NCBI GenBank assembly: GCA_014380005.1
Contig: JACMKT010000152.1
Coordinates: 1 to 64,000, forward strand
Reading direction: 5' to 3'
DNA: 64,000 nucleotides
Origin: Rhodospirillales bacterium
GTDB lineage: Bacteria > Pseudomonadota > Alphaproteobacteria > Rhodospirillales > Magnetospirillaceae
Of the stretch, positions 47,888 through 57,336 are shown one piece after another. The notes under the pieces were generated by a model, which was given only the letters and a program-made list of their open reading frames with translations, searched no databases and was not told where the DNA came from. A program made the translations under genes and the position numbers. Each line of letters opens with the position of its first letter. Position 1 is the stretch's first letter.

Positions 47888-49769
47888 CGTGTTGCGTGAT
47901 GCGATGGCCCGGATCAAGGCGCTGGCAGGCGAGGGCGAGCATGAGGCCGCATGGCGCCTGCTGTCGGACACCGTCGATCCCAGCCACGATTTCCCGGCCC
48001 AGCAGCGTTTGGCCCGCGCCGCTCGCGCCATCGATGCCAAGGCTTTGGGTCTGCGCCATGTCAGACTTGCCCTGCTGGCCGGGTGCACGCTGGACCATTT
48101 TGCCGACATCCTGCGCCTTCACGCCCTGGCCCGTGGCATCCGGCTCGAGGTCTGGACGGCACCGTTCGACACCGTTGAACAGACCATCCTGGATCCGGGC
48201 AGCGAACTTTATACTTTCGCTCCCGACGTCGCCTGGATCTTTACCACCCACCGCGACGTCAGCCTTCGCGTCTCATCTGGCGCCTCGGCTGAAGAGGCGG
48301 ATGGGGTGGTCGCCCAGGCGGTCGGTCAGACCACGGCCCTATGGTCGGCGCTGCTTGGCCGCCATCGCTGTCAGGTGCTGCATAACACCGCCGACATCCC
48401 GGCAAACGACCTGTTCGGAAATTTGGAAGCCAACCATTCCTGGGGCCGGCGCAACCTGCTGCGGGCCTACAACCTTGGTCTGTCGCGCGGTCGCCCGCAT
48501 GAGGTGACGCTGTTCGACCTGGATCATGTTTCCGCGCTCCACGGCAAGAACCGTTGGTTCGACGCACGCTACTGGTATCATTCCAAACACGCCTTCGGCT
48601 TTGACGCCGCCGGTCTGGTCGCCCATGAAGCGGCTGCCGTCTTGACCGCTCAGGCCGGGCTATCGAAGAAATGCCTCGTGCTGGATTTGGACAATACCCT
48701 GTGGGGCGGGGTGATCGGCGATGACGGGCTGGACGGTATCCGGCTGGGCGGCGGCGCCGAGGGTGAGGCGTTTGCCGATCTTCAGGCCCATGCCAAGGCA
48801 TTGAAGGATCGCGGCATCGTGCTGGCGGTGTGCAGCAAGAATGACGAGTCCAATGCCAAGGCGCCGTTCCAGACTCATCCCGAAATGCGGCTGTCGTTGG
48901 ACGATATCGCCGTCTTCCGCGCCAATTGGGATAATAAGGCCGACAATATCCGTTATATTGCCGAGGTTCTGAACCTCGGGCTGGATTCCTTCGTCTTTCT
49001 TGACGACAACCCGGCAGAACGCGCGTTGGTGCGCAATTTCCTGCCCATGGTAGCCGTCCCCGAATTGCCACAGGACCCCGCTTTGTATCTGGAGACGCTG
49101 ATCGGCCAGCGTTATTTCGAGCCGGCCACCTTTGCTGCCGAGGATGCGGAGCGCGCCGACTATTACCGCGACAATTCCCGCCGGCTGGAGCTTCAGCAGG
49201 GTTTCGCCGATGTGGGCGCCTATCTGGCCAGCCTGGAGATGCAGGCGCGATGCGGCGCCATTGATGCCGTCCGCCTGCCCCGGGTGGCCCAGTTGATCAA
49301 CAAGAGCAACCAGTTCCATCTTACCGGCACCCGCTATAGCGAGGCGCAAATCCGCGAGCTTCTGGACGGCGGCCAATATAAGGGGTTGTGGTTCGACCTG
49401 ACGGACCGCTTCGGTGATAACGGCCTGATTTCGGCGGTATTGCTCAAGCAGGGCAGCGACGGTATCGCGGACATTGATACCTGGGTGATGAGCTGTCGCG
49501 TGCTGTCGCGCGGGATGGAGGAGTTTATCCTCAATTCCCTGGCCGCCGCTGCTCGTTCCCTTGGGCACACCGTTCTTCGCGGTACCTATGTGCCCAGCCG
49601 CAAGAACGGGTTGGTGAAAATGCTTTACGACCGGCTTGGCTTCGTCCCCGTGGCCGAGGATGCCGGCGGCACCACGCGGTGGCAGCTGGATCTGACGGAA
49701 TGTTCCCCGCTACCGACGGCCATTGCGGCCGTGGCCAAGCAGGCGGAGCCTGCGCCCGGCGAGGGCTGA
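47880..49769 (+). CDS. HAD-IIIC family protein (FkbH-like)
   Basis: KCLVLDLDNTLWGGVIGDDG; VCSKNDESNAKAPFQTHPEM; GTG start inferred. Confidence 0.9.
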   Translation: MADVLRDAMARIKALAGEGEHEAAWRLLSDTVDPSHDFPAQQRLARAARAIDAKALGLRHVRLALLAGCTLDHFADILRLHALARGIRLEVWTAPFDTVEQTILDPGSELYTFAPDVAWIFTTHRDVSLRVSSGASAEEADGVVAQAVGQTTALWSALLGRHRCQVLHNTADIPANDLFGNLEANHSWGRRNLLRAYNLGLSRGRPHEVTLFDLDHVSALHGKNRWFDARYWYHSKHAFGFDAAGLVAHEAAAVLTAQAGLSKKCLVLDLDNTLWGGVIGDDGLDGIRLGGGAEGEAFADLQAHAKALKDRGIVLAVCSKNDESNAKAPFQTHPEMRLSLDDIAVFRANWDNKADNIRYIAEVLNLGLDSFVFLDDNPAERALVRNFLPMVAVPELPQDPALYLETLIGQRYFEPATFAAEDAERADYYRDNSRRLELQQGFADVGAYLASLEMQARCGAIDAVRLPRVAQLINKSNQFHLTGTRYSEAQIRELLDGGQYKGLWFDLTDRFGDNGLISAVLLKQGSDGIADIDTWVMSCRVLSRGMEEFILNSLAAAARSLGHTVLRGTYVPSRKNGLVKMLYDRLGFVPVAEDAGGTTRWQLDLTECSPLPTAIAAVAKQAEPAPGEG

Positions 49770-49772
49770 TAT

Positions 49773-50687
49773 CTAAGGCAGGGCCGCCACTGCGGCGCCG
49801 ATGGCGTCGGCCCACTCGATCAGGGTGGCCGGCTGGGGGTGGGTGGCGTCGCGGAAATCCGCCGGGTCCGAATGTGAGGTCAGGTCCAGATATGCCACTC
49901 CGGGATCGGCCTTCAGCCGTTCCAGCATGGGCGCCTTCAGGCGCGCATACTCCGCCGCCAGGGGCGACGCCTCCGCATGCCAGCGCGGAAGGGGCATGTC
50001 CACCAACAGCACCCGCATATGCGCGCGGCGCAGGCCGCTGACCATGGCGGCGAAGTGTTCCAGACTGTCGGGGTCAACCTTTTCGTAGGCTGCGGCGAAT
50101 TTGGCCAAGGCCTGTTCAGGCAGCAGACGCGCCGGTTCCGGCGGGCGAGACCGCTCACGCTTCGGCGGCATTGCCGTATAGACCGCATGCTTCAGATTGC
50201 TCAGCACAATGGTCCGCCCGGCATTCAGCACGGCGCGGCCCGCATGGAAGGGAAGCATGGATACATGCCAATCCCGGTCGGTGTCCGCCCCTGGCCGGAC
50301 GGTGACGAAGGTTCCGTACCATAGGCCGACGATCACCACGGCTCGCTGCCGTGCCGCCGGGGCAATCTGTTCGGCAAGATAGGCCGCCAGCCCTTCCATC
50401 TCGGGAACCCGCATGGCACCACGGGTCAAATTGTGGACATCGCGGTGGGGCAAGGCGTGAAAGGACTGCACGTCGTCCACGGCAAGGTCGCCAATATTGG
50501 ACGCACCCACGAAGAAGACCGGATTGGGGCCGGGGGCAAGGGCCGAGGCGAGCAGTTCGGAATGGTCCCAGAAGCTGCGCCCCATGGCGCCCAATGGCGG
50601 CCATGTCAGGGCTGCCACGGCGGTGGCGGCACAGCAGGCGGCGAAGACGGCCAGCGCCCATTTGAATTGGCGCAACAAATCCCACAT
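49773..50687 (-). CDS. SGNH-like/alginate O-acetyltransferase-associated protein
   Basis: One N-terminal TM; NPVFFVGASNIGDLAVDDVQSF; MRVLLVDMPLPRWH; adjacent to MBOAT. Confidence 0.6.
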   Translation of the reverse strand: MWDLLRQFKWALAVFAACCAATAVAALTWPPLGAMGRSFWDHSELLASALAPGPNPVFFVGASNIGDLAVDDVQSFHALPHRDVHNLTRGAMRVPEMEGLAAYLAEQIAPAARQRAVVIVGLWYGTFVTVRPGADTDRDWHVSMLPFHAGRAVLNAGRTIVLSNLKHAVYTAMPPKRERSRPPEPARLLPEQALAKFAAAYEKVDPDSLEHFAAMVSGLRRAHMRVLLVDMPLPRWHAEASPLAAEYARLKAPMLERLKADPGVAYLDLTSHSDPADFRDATHPQPATLIEWADAIGAAVAALP

Positions 50688-50691
50688 CGCC

Positions 50692-52098
50692 TTAATAACC
50701 TTTGTAGACGGACGCGGCCGGCGCGTTCACGAAGAAGAGCAGGATAAGCACGGCAAAGGCCTGCAGGCCCACCATGGCCGAGCGCCACTCGATCCCTTTG
50801 GCGGTGTGCCGGTGCGGCAGCGCGGCCAACAGGCGGTCAACCAGCTGGAGCGCGGCAAAGGCCGTTGTTAGCAGGACCATCTCCAGCCCCAGGCACAGCA
50901 CTCCGCCCATGGACAGGAAGATGTCTAATTGTTGGGGGGAGGCCCATAGCAGGGTCAGCGACAGAGTGAACCACGCCAGCGCGGCCCCCCCGCAAATAGT
51001 GGAATAGACCGTACCCTTGGCGAGGCGACCATAGCGTTGCTTACCCAGCCGCCGGGTCATCAGCACCTGATACAGCTTGTTGGCGGAAACGCCACCGCCC
51101 AATGCCAAGCCGTACACCACCATCATGGCCGACGTGCCGTGCCACACTCCCATGAGCAGGAAGGTGACGAAGAAGGCGCCGACGCTGAGATAGGGCATGG
51201 CCTTGGGGCTGGCTCCCAGCCCCGCCAGAGTTTTGAGCACCGGATTGAACAGATAGGTGCGGAACCAATCCGACAGTGACATATGCCAGCGCGACCACAG
51301 GTCCAAGATGTTGGCGGCGCGCCAAGGGCGGTTGAAATTCTCGGGCAGTACGAAGCCCATCAGGCGGGAGGCTCCCATGATGACGTCGATGCCGCCCGAG
51401 AAATTTAAATACATATAGGCGCAGAACAGCGCCGACGCTGCCCCATGGGTCAGCACCAGCCGGGCGCCGGGAAGGCCTGTCTGCTGAAACGCGTTTGCGC
51501 CATGGTCGAACAGCCATCGCGCCATGACCGCCAGCACGCCCATCTTGATCAGCCCGCGCAAAATCCGCGCCGCCGCTTCAAGGGTTTCCCGGTCACCGGG
51601 CGGAGACGCTTCCAGGCCGGCACGATGCACGTCATAACGCTGAATGGGGCCGGTTACGAATGTGGGGAAGAACAGCACGTAGCCGAAATAATCCACGAGA
51701 CCGGGCGACCGCGGCAGTGCGCCGCCGCAGCGGTCCACCACCAGATGAAGAATCCGGAACAACAGATAGGACAGGCCCAGGGTCGAATAGATGTAGGGCA
51801 GCTTGGGCAGGTCATCCAGGACCGTGTAGCCACGGACATAGGCAAAGGCGGCCAGAATCAAGCCGACGCGGAGCGCGACGGAAGGCTTGCGGTCGGGTCC
51901 CGGTCCGATCAGCACCCATCCCAATAAGAGGAATGCCAGCGTGGGCATCAGTGCCAACGCCGAACCGCCCGCGCTCGCCCACAGGAAGGCGGCGTTCAGA
52001 ATAAGCAGGGCAAAGCGGCGGATGATGACTGACCGAAACCTGAAAAGGATAATTCCGGCCATGCAGAACAGGCCGAACTCAACCGTCGCTATATCCAT
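50692..52098 (-). CDS. MBOAT family O-acyltransferase
   Basis: NFNRPWRAANILDLWSRWHMSLSDWFRTYLFNP; LMGVWHGTSAMMVVYGLALG. Confidence 0.92.
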   Translation of the reverse strand: MDIATVEFGLFCMAGIILFRFRSVIIRRFALLILNAAFLWASAGGSALALMPTLAFLLLGWVLIGPGPDRKPSVALRVGLILAAFAYVRGYTVLDDLPKLPYIYSTLGLSYLLFRILHLVVDRCGGALPRSPGLVDYFGYVLFFPTFVTGPIQRYDVHRAGLEASPPGDRETLEAAARILRGLIKMGVLAVMARWLFDHGANAFQQTGLPGARLVLTHGAASALFCAYMYLNFSGGIDVIMGASRLMGFVLPENFNRPWRAANILDLWSRWHMSLSDWFRTYLFNPVLKTLAGLGASPKAMPYLSVGAFFVTFLLMGVWHGTSAMMVVYGLALGGGVSANKLYQVLMTRRLGKQRYGRLAKGTVYSTICGGAALAWFTLSLTLLWASPQQLDIFLSMGGVLCLGLEMVLLTTAFAALQLVDRLLAALPHRHTAKGIEWRSAMVGLQAFAVLILLFFVNAPAASVYKGY

Positions 52099-52186
52099 TC
52101 AGTGTGTTCCGCCGCTTGCCCAGGATGACCAGGAATACTAGCATGCGCCCCCAGCCGCTTCCAACCTCCGCCGGAGTATCCGAACC

Positions 52187-52432
52187 ATGAGCAGTCCAGA
52201 CGAGATCAGGGCTCGGCTGAACGCCGTATTCCAGGACGTGTTCGACGATTCGTCCATTCAGATCCACGACGAACTGACCGCCGACGATCTGGACGATTGG
52301 GATTCAGTTTCGCATATCAGTCTTGTGTTGGCGGTCGAGCAGGCATTCAATGTGCGGCTGAACGCCTCCGAGATCGGCAATCTCGCCAATGTGGGCGAGA
52401 TGGTGGCGTTGCTGGTCGAACGCGGCTCCTGA
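52187..52432 (+). CDS. acyl carrier protein
   Basis: 81 aa; LDDWDSVSHISLVLAVEQAFNVRL with DSVxH phosphopantetheine site. Confidence 0.9.
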   Translation: MSSPDEIRARLNAVFQDVFDDSSIQIHDELTADDLDDWDSVSHISLVLAVEQAFNVRLNASEIGNLANVGEMVALLVERGS

Positions 52433-52524
52433 GGCAGGCGGACGCCTTCCCATAGGCTTATTGAGCTGCGCTTTGCCGTACTGCTAACATGCGCCACACC
52501 CGCCCCAGGAGCACAAACTTTTCG

Positions 52525-53580
52525 ATGTCCGCATCTCCCGATGACAAGCAGAAGCGTTACGGCTCCAATTGGAAAAAGAAGCTTCCGGTCCGCGAATTGC
52601 TGCCGCTGGGCACCCCGCTTGCGGTCATGGTCGATCCCAGCAACGGCTGCAATTTCCGTTGCGTGTTCTGCCCCACCGGCAATCCCGAGCTGTTGAAGGA
52701 AGCCCAGCGCCCGCGCGGGGCCATGAAGCTGGAGCTGTTTCGTAAGATCGTCGAGGACATGCGCGCCTTTCCCCAGCCGGCCAAGGTACTGCAGCTCTAT
52801 AAGGACGGCGAGCCGCTGGTGAACGTGCATTTCACCGAATTCGTGCGCATGGCTAAGGAAGCGGGCGTGGCCGAGCGGGTGGAGACCACCACCAACGGCT
52901 CGCTGCTGACCCGCGAGAAGGCCGACGCCCTGGTGGATGCGGGTTTGGACGGCATCCGCGTGTCGGTCTACGCCGTGTCGGACGAGGGCTATCGCGATAC
53001 CTGCCGCACCACCAGCCGCTTCGACAACATCCGCGCCAACGTGGCCTATCTGCACGAAGTAAAGACGCAGCGCCGGCCCGGCTTGCATATTCATTGCAAG
53101 ATCCTCGACGTGGGCCTATCCGCCGAGGACAAGCAGCGTTTCCTCGACGTGTTCACCCCCATTTCCGACAGCGTCCACATCGACGCCATCATGGGCTGGA
53201 GCAATACCGGCGAGCACGACATGACCCTGGGCCTTCAGCCCACCACCGGCATGGCCGTGGATGGTGCGCCGCTGCTGGCCGACCGCCGCGTCTGCTCCGA
53301 ACCCTTCGTTAAACTGGTGGTGAATTTTGACGGCTCGGTATCGGCCTGCTGCGTGGATTGGAGCATGGACACCCATATCGGTGACGTCACCCAGCAAAGC
53401 TTGGCCGAAATCTGGAATGGCGACGCCTTGCGCGCCTTCCGCCTGACCCATCTCAGCGGACGCCGCGAAGACATCCGTGCCTGCACGGGCTGTCAGTATG
53501 TGCTTGGCTTGCCCGACCTCAATCATCTCGACGACGATGCCGACAGGCTGCTCGACGTTTACCGGAAAAGCCCCTCGTGA
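52525..53580 (+). CDS. radical SAM / SPASM domain protein
   Basis: NGCNFRCVFCPTGNPE; C-terminal Cys-rich CSEPFVKLVVNFDGSVSACCVDW ... CTGCQY. Confidence 0.92.
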   Translation: MSASPDDKQKRYGSNWKKKLPVRELLPLGTPLAVMVDPSNGCNFRCVFCPTGNPELLKEAQRPRGAMKLELFRKIVEDMRAFPQPAKVLQLYKDGEPLVNVHFTEFVRMAKEAGVAERVETTTNGSLLTREKADALVDAGLDGIRVSVYAVSDEGYRDTCRTTSRFDNIRANVAYLHEVKTQRRPGLHIHCKILDVGLSAEDKQRFLDVFTPISDSVHIDAIMGWSNTGEHDMTLGLQPTTGMAVDGAPLLADRRVCSEPFVKLVVNFDGSVSACCVDWSMDTHIGDVTQQSLAEIWNGDALRAFRLTHLSGRREDIRACTGCQYVLGLPDLNHLDDDADRLLDVYRKSPS

Positions 53581-54884
53581 CCATGACCGATTCGCCCACC
53601 TTGCTCTGGGGCGTAAGCGCAGAGCAGCTCTTTCAGGATGTGCTGTTCAACCCTGATTACCTTGCCCTTCATGCCGGTGTGCGCGGTGTGGATTCCCTGG
53701 CGCTGCCGGGGTTCCGGCATGCGACCGGCATTTGCGCGGTTGGTGATGGCGCGGTCGAGGATCTGGAAACCCCGTGGGGCTATGGCGGTCCGGTGGCTGC
53801 CGACGCCGGCGCCATGGACGCGGGCATGGCGGCTTGGCGCGCCCAACAGCGTGAGCGTGGCCGGGTGGCCGAATTCGTGCGTCTGCACCCGTTCATCAAT
53901 CCCATGGCGGTCGCCTCGCATTTCGACATGCTGGCTTTCGACCGCCCCACCGTGGTGCTGGATTTGAGCCAAAGTCTGGACGTACGGCGCTCTTTCTACA
54001 ACCGCTCGGCTCGCCGTTCGTTGAAGAAGGCCGAAGAGTGCCTGACGGTTCGTCAATTGGGTCCCGATGACGGTGCCGTGCTGCAGGATTGCTACGAGGC
54101 CGGGCTCAAATGGAACGACGCGGCTGAGCGCTATTGGCTCGAGCCCGCATTCTATGGCCGGCTGCTGGCGGCGCCGTGGTGCATGGCGTGGGCGGTGGAG
54201 TTCGAAGGGCGGGCCGTGGCGGCCCTGGCCATCGTGCGCGGCGGCGGTTTCGTCCATACCCATCTGGCCGGCAATTACCCCGAGGCTCGCGATTTGGGTG
54301 CCGCCTACATTCTGCACCAGACCGCCATCGACGCTTGCGCTCAATTGGGCGACCGCTGGTTCCATTTCGGTGGTGGCCGCAGCCGGCTGTCCGATGACGT
54401 GCTGTTGCAGTTCAAGGCCAAGTTCTCGCCTTTGCGCGCCCATTATTACGTGGGCGGCCTGATCTTCGACCGTGACGCCTATGCCAAGCTTGGCGGGGCC
54501 AGCGGCGGCATGTTCCTGGGCTATCGTTCCCCCATCACGGCAGCCTCCAACACCGTGACCGACCCCACCCCGGATGCGCCCTTGAGCGTGGTGGCGGTGG
54601 CCGAGGATCATCTGTTCGACCTGTTCGGTCTGGCCTGCGACCCTGCCCGGCTGGCCCGCCGTGCCCTGGCGGCGCCGCCTGATTGGAGCGCGTTCAGCGA
54701 CCAGTTCGAGCGCCTTCGCCGTGACGGCGCCATTACCATGGTCTGCCGCGGAAACAGTGTCGCCGGCTTCCTGGTGGTGTGGCCCGAGGCAGGGTCGGAG
54801 CTGCTGTGCGTGGCAGGTGAAGAGCCCCATGGTGTTGCTTCGGTTCTGGGCGGCGCGGTTGACATTGCCGGCTCCACCAAGTAG
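53577..54884 (+). CDS. GNAT/FemAB-like acyl- or aminoacyl-transferase
   Basis: 435 aa; SFYNRSARRSLKKAEECLTVRQL ... FEGRAVAALAIVRGGGFVHTHLAGNYPEARDLGAAYILHQTAIDAC. Confidence 0.7.
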   Translation: MTMTDSPTLLWGVSAEQLFQDVLFNPDYLALHAGVRGVDSLALPGFRHATGICAVGDGAVEDLETPWGYGGPVAADAGAMDAGMAAWRAQQRERGRVAEFVRLHPFINPMAVASHFDMLAFDRPTVVLDLSQSLDVRRSFYNRSARRSLKKAEECLTVRQLGPDDGAVLQDCYEAGLKWNDAAERYWLEPAFYGRLLAAPWCMAWAVEFEGRAVAALAIVRGGGFVHTHLAGNYPEARDLGAAYILHQTAIDACAQLGDRWFHFGGGRSRLSDDVLLQFKAKFSPLRAHYYVGGLIFDRDAYAKLGGASGGMFLGYRSPITAASNTVTDPTPDAPLSVVAVAEDHLFDLFGLACDPARLARRALAAPPDWSAFSDQFERLRRDGAITMVCRGNSVAGFLVVWPEAGSELLCVAGEEPHGVASVLGGAVDIAGSTK

Positions 54885-54969
54885 CGTTCAGCCCTCATGT
54901 GGGAAAGCCTGGAATATTGTTCGAAGGTGTTAACGCCCGTCGGGCTGTCCATACGCGCGGAGGTATTTC

Positions 54970-57324
54970 ATGGCTAAGGATGCTGCCATGACCGTGCAGC
55001 CCCCTCTCTCAGAAAATCACGAATTCGTTTTCGGCACCAAGGCGGAAACCCTTGATCGGCTACGCATGGTCATGCCCCATGCGGGTGTCTTCTGTGAGCA
55101 GATCACAATCCAGGCCGAGCGCTGGCTGCGCGAGCCCGAAGCGGTCGTCGCCGAAGTCGTCGCCCGGTTTCCGGGACAGCTATTGGCGGTGCGCTCAAGC
55201 GCCGGCTGTGAAGACGGCGCCCATGCCTCCATGGCCGGGGCGTTCGATTCGGTAACCGGCGTGCCGTCTGAAGCGGGCGCCATCGCCGCCGCATTGGCCA
55301 AGGTGGTCGCCAGTTATGGCGAAAGCTCGCCGCGTGACCAGGTGCTGATCCAGCCCATGGTCACCGGCGTGCAGATTTCCGGCGTGGTGCTGACCCGCGA
55401 CCTGGATACCGGCAGTCCCTATTACGTCATCAATTACGATGATTTCAGTGGCCGCACCGACACCGTGACCGGTGGTGCGGAAAGCAAGACGCTGTTCGTT
55501 CACCGCGACCATGCATCTTCCATCCATTCGGCGCGTATCCGCAAGCTGGTGGAGACGGTGATCGAGATCGAGGCTGCCACAGGCAGTCACCAGTTGGACC
55601 TGGAGTTTTGCGTCACCGCCGGCGACCACCTGTTCATCCTGCAGGTCCGGCCTCTGGCCGCCAGCCGGCAATGGACCGTGGTGCCCGATCCCGTGGTCAA
55701 GCAGGCGCTGTCATCCGTTTGCGACCAGCTATCCGCCCGCATGTGCCCGGAAGATGGTGTGGCCGGCGCTTCGACCATTCTCGGCGAAATGCCCGATTGG
55801 AATCCGGCAGAGATGATCGGCAACGCGCCCAGGCCGCTGGCGCTGTCGCTCTATTGCCGGCTGATCACCGACGGCGCGTGGTGGCGCGCCCGCGCCCATA
55901 TGGGCTATCGCCCGGTAGAGCGTCCGCTGCTGACCGCCCTTGCCGGCCGGCCCTATGTGGACGTGCGCTATTCGTTGAATTCGTTCCTGCCCGCCACCTT
56001 GCCTGACGCCCTGGCGGGCAAATTGGTGGACGTTCAGTTGGCTCGGCTGGCCGCCAATCGTCAATGGCATGACAAGCTGGAATTCGAGATCAGCGTCACC
56101 TGCCGTGACTTCGACTTTGCCCGCCAAGCCCAACGCCTTGCCGAGGAAGGCCTGTCTGCTGACGAGCTGGCGGAATTCGAGCGTCATCTGGGCGCGTTGA
56201 CCGCCAGCATTGTCGGCATCGGCGCCGAAGGGATCGAGCGCGAGCTTGAAGTCACCCGGACTCTGCTGAGCACAACGGTTCCCGAAGGGATCGAGGGCGT
56301 GCGCGCCACCTTTGCGCGCTGCGTGGCCGAGGGCACCGTGCCGTTCTCCAAGCTGGCACGGCATGCCTTTGTGGGCATGACGTTCCTGCGCTCGTTGGTG
56401 GCCCGCGGCGCCCTCACTCAGGCCCGCGCCGACGCATTCCTGCTCGCCATCCACACAGTGGCCGCCGATTTGGTGGAAGGAATGCACGACGTCGCTGCCG
56501 GCATTTCCGACACCGCCGTGTTCCTGGCGCGCTACGGTCATCTGCGTCCCGGCACCTATGACATCCTGTCATGGCGCTACGATGAGCGCCCCGAGCTTTA
56601 TCTCGGCCATTCGGCGCGGGCGCTGGAACAGCACGAGCCCTTTATCCCCACCGAAGCGGAACGTAGCGCTGTCGCCGCCTTGCTGGCGGAAAGCGGGGTG
56701 CCGCTGCCGGTGGACGGCTTGTTCGCGTACATTTCCGCTGCCGTGGCGGCGCGTGAAGAATCCAAGTTCAACTTCACCCGCTGCATCAGTGACGGCCTGC
56801 TGGCCCTGGCACGGTGGGGCGAAGGCCTTGGTTTGGACCGCGAAGATCTGTCTTTCCTGACTATCGACCAGCTTTTCGCCGGTTCGGATTGTGCCACCTT
56901 GCGTGCCCAGGCCGAAGCGGCACGCGGGCAATATCTGGTCACGCGGGCATTGCGCCTGCCGCATTTGATCGCCGAACCGGATGATCTGTTCGTGGTCCGC
57001 ATGCCGCTGGGCAGCCCCAATTTCATCACTTCGGCCAGTGTCACCGCCCGCGCGTTCCAATTGGGCACTGGCCCGGTTGCAGGCATTGACGGCGCCATTC
57101 TGATGATCGAAAACGCCGACCCAGGCTATGACTGGATCTTCTCCCATGATTTGGTCGGCTTGGTAACCAAGTATGGCGGCAGCAATTCGCACATGGCGAT
57201 CCGCTGTGCCGAGTTCGGCTTGCCTGCGGCAATCGGCTGTGGCGAGCGGCTCTACGGCTTGCTGTCGGCGGGCCAGGTGCTCGAACTTAACTGCTCGGCC
57301 CGCACCGTGCGGGTCGTGCGCTAA
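54970..57324 (+). CDS. PEP-synthase-like ATP-grasp / phosphohistidine-domain protein (rifampicin-phosphotransferase-like domain order)
   Basis: N-terminal LLAVRSSAGCEDGAHASMAGAFDSV and VTGVQISGVVLTRDLDTGSPYYVINYDD; C-terminal TKYGGSNSHMAIRCAEFGLPAAIGCG; no TIM-barrel PEP domain. Confidence 0.85.
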   Translation: MAKDAAMTVQPPLSENHEFVFGTKAETLDRLRMVMPHAGVFCEQITIQAERWLREPEAVVAEVVARFPGQLLAVRSSAGCEDGAHASMAGAFDSVTGVPSEAGAIAAALAKVVASYGESSPRDQVLIQPMVTGVQISGVVLTRDLDTGSPYYVINYDDFSGRTDTVTGGAESKTLFVHRDHASSIHSARIRKLVETVIEIEAATGSHQLDLEFCVTAGDHLFILQVRPLAASRQWTVVPDPVVKQALSSVCDQLSARMCPEDGVAGASTILGEMPDWNPAEMIGNAPRPLALSLYCRLITDGAWWRARAHMGYRPVERPLLTALAGRPYVDVRYSLNSFLPATLPDALAGKLVDVQLARLAANRQWHDKLEFEISVTCRDFDFARQAQRLAEEGLSADELAEFERHLGALTASIVGIGAEGIERELEVTRTLLSTTVPEGIEGVRATFARCVAEGTVPFSKLARHAFVGMTFLRSLVARGALTQARADAFLLAIHTVAADLVEGMHDVAAGISDTAVFLARYGHLRPGTYDILSWRYDERPELYLGHSARALEQHEPFIPTEAERSAVAALLAESGVPLPVDGLFAYISAAVAAREESKFNFTRCISDGLLALARWGEGLGLDREDLSFLTIDQLFAGSDCATLRAQAEAARGQYLVTRALRLPHLIAEPDDLFVVRMPLGSPNFITSASVTARAFQLGTGPVAGIDGAILMIENADPGYDWIFSHDLVGLVTKYGGSNSHMAIRCAEFGLPAAIGCGERLYGLLSAGQVLELNCSARTVRVVR

Positions 57325-57336
57325 CGGATTACGGTC

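Noticed and set aside
54970-57324. Possible true PEP synthase supplying PEP to the PK-like domain
   Set aside because: The C-terminal PEP/pyruvate TIM barrel is missing, so PEP synthesis is not supported; phosphotransfer to another acceptor fits better.
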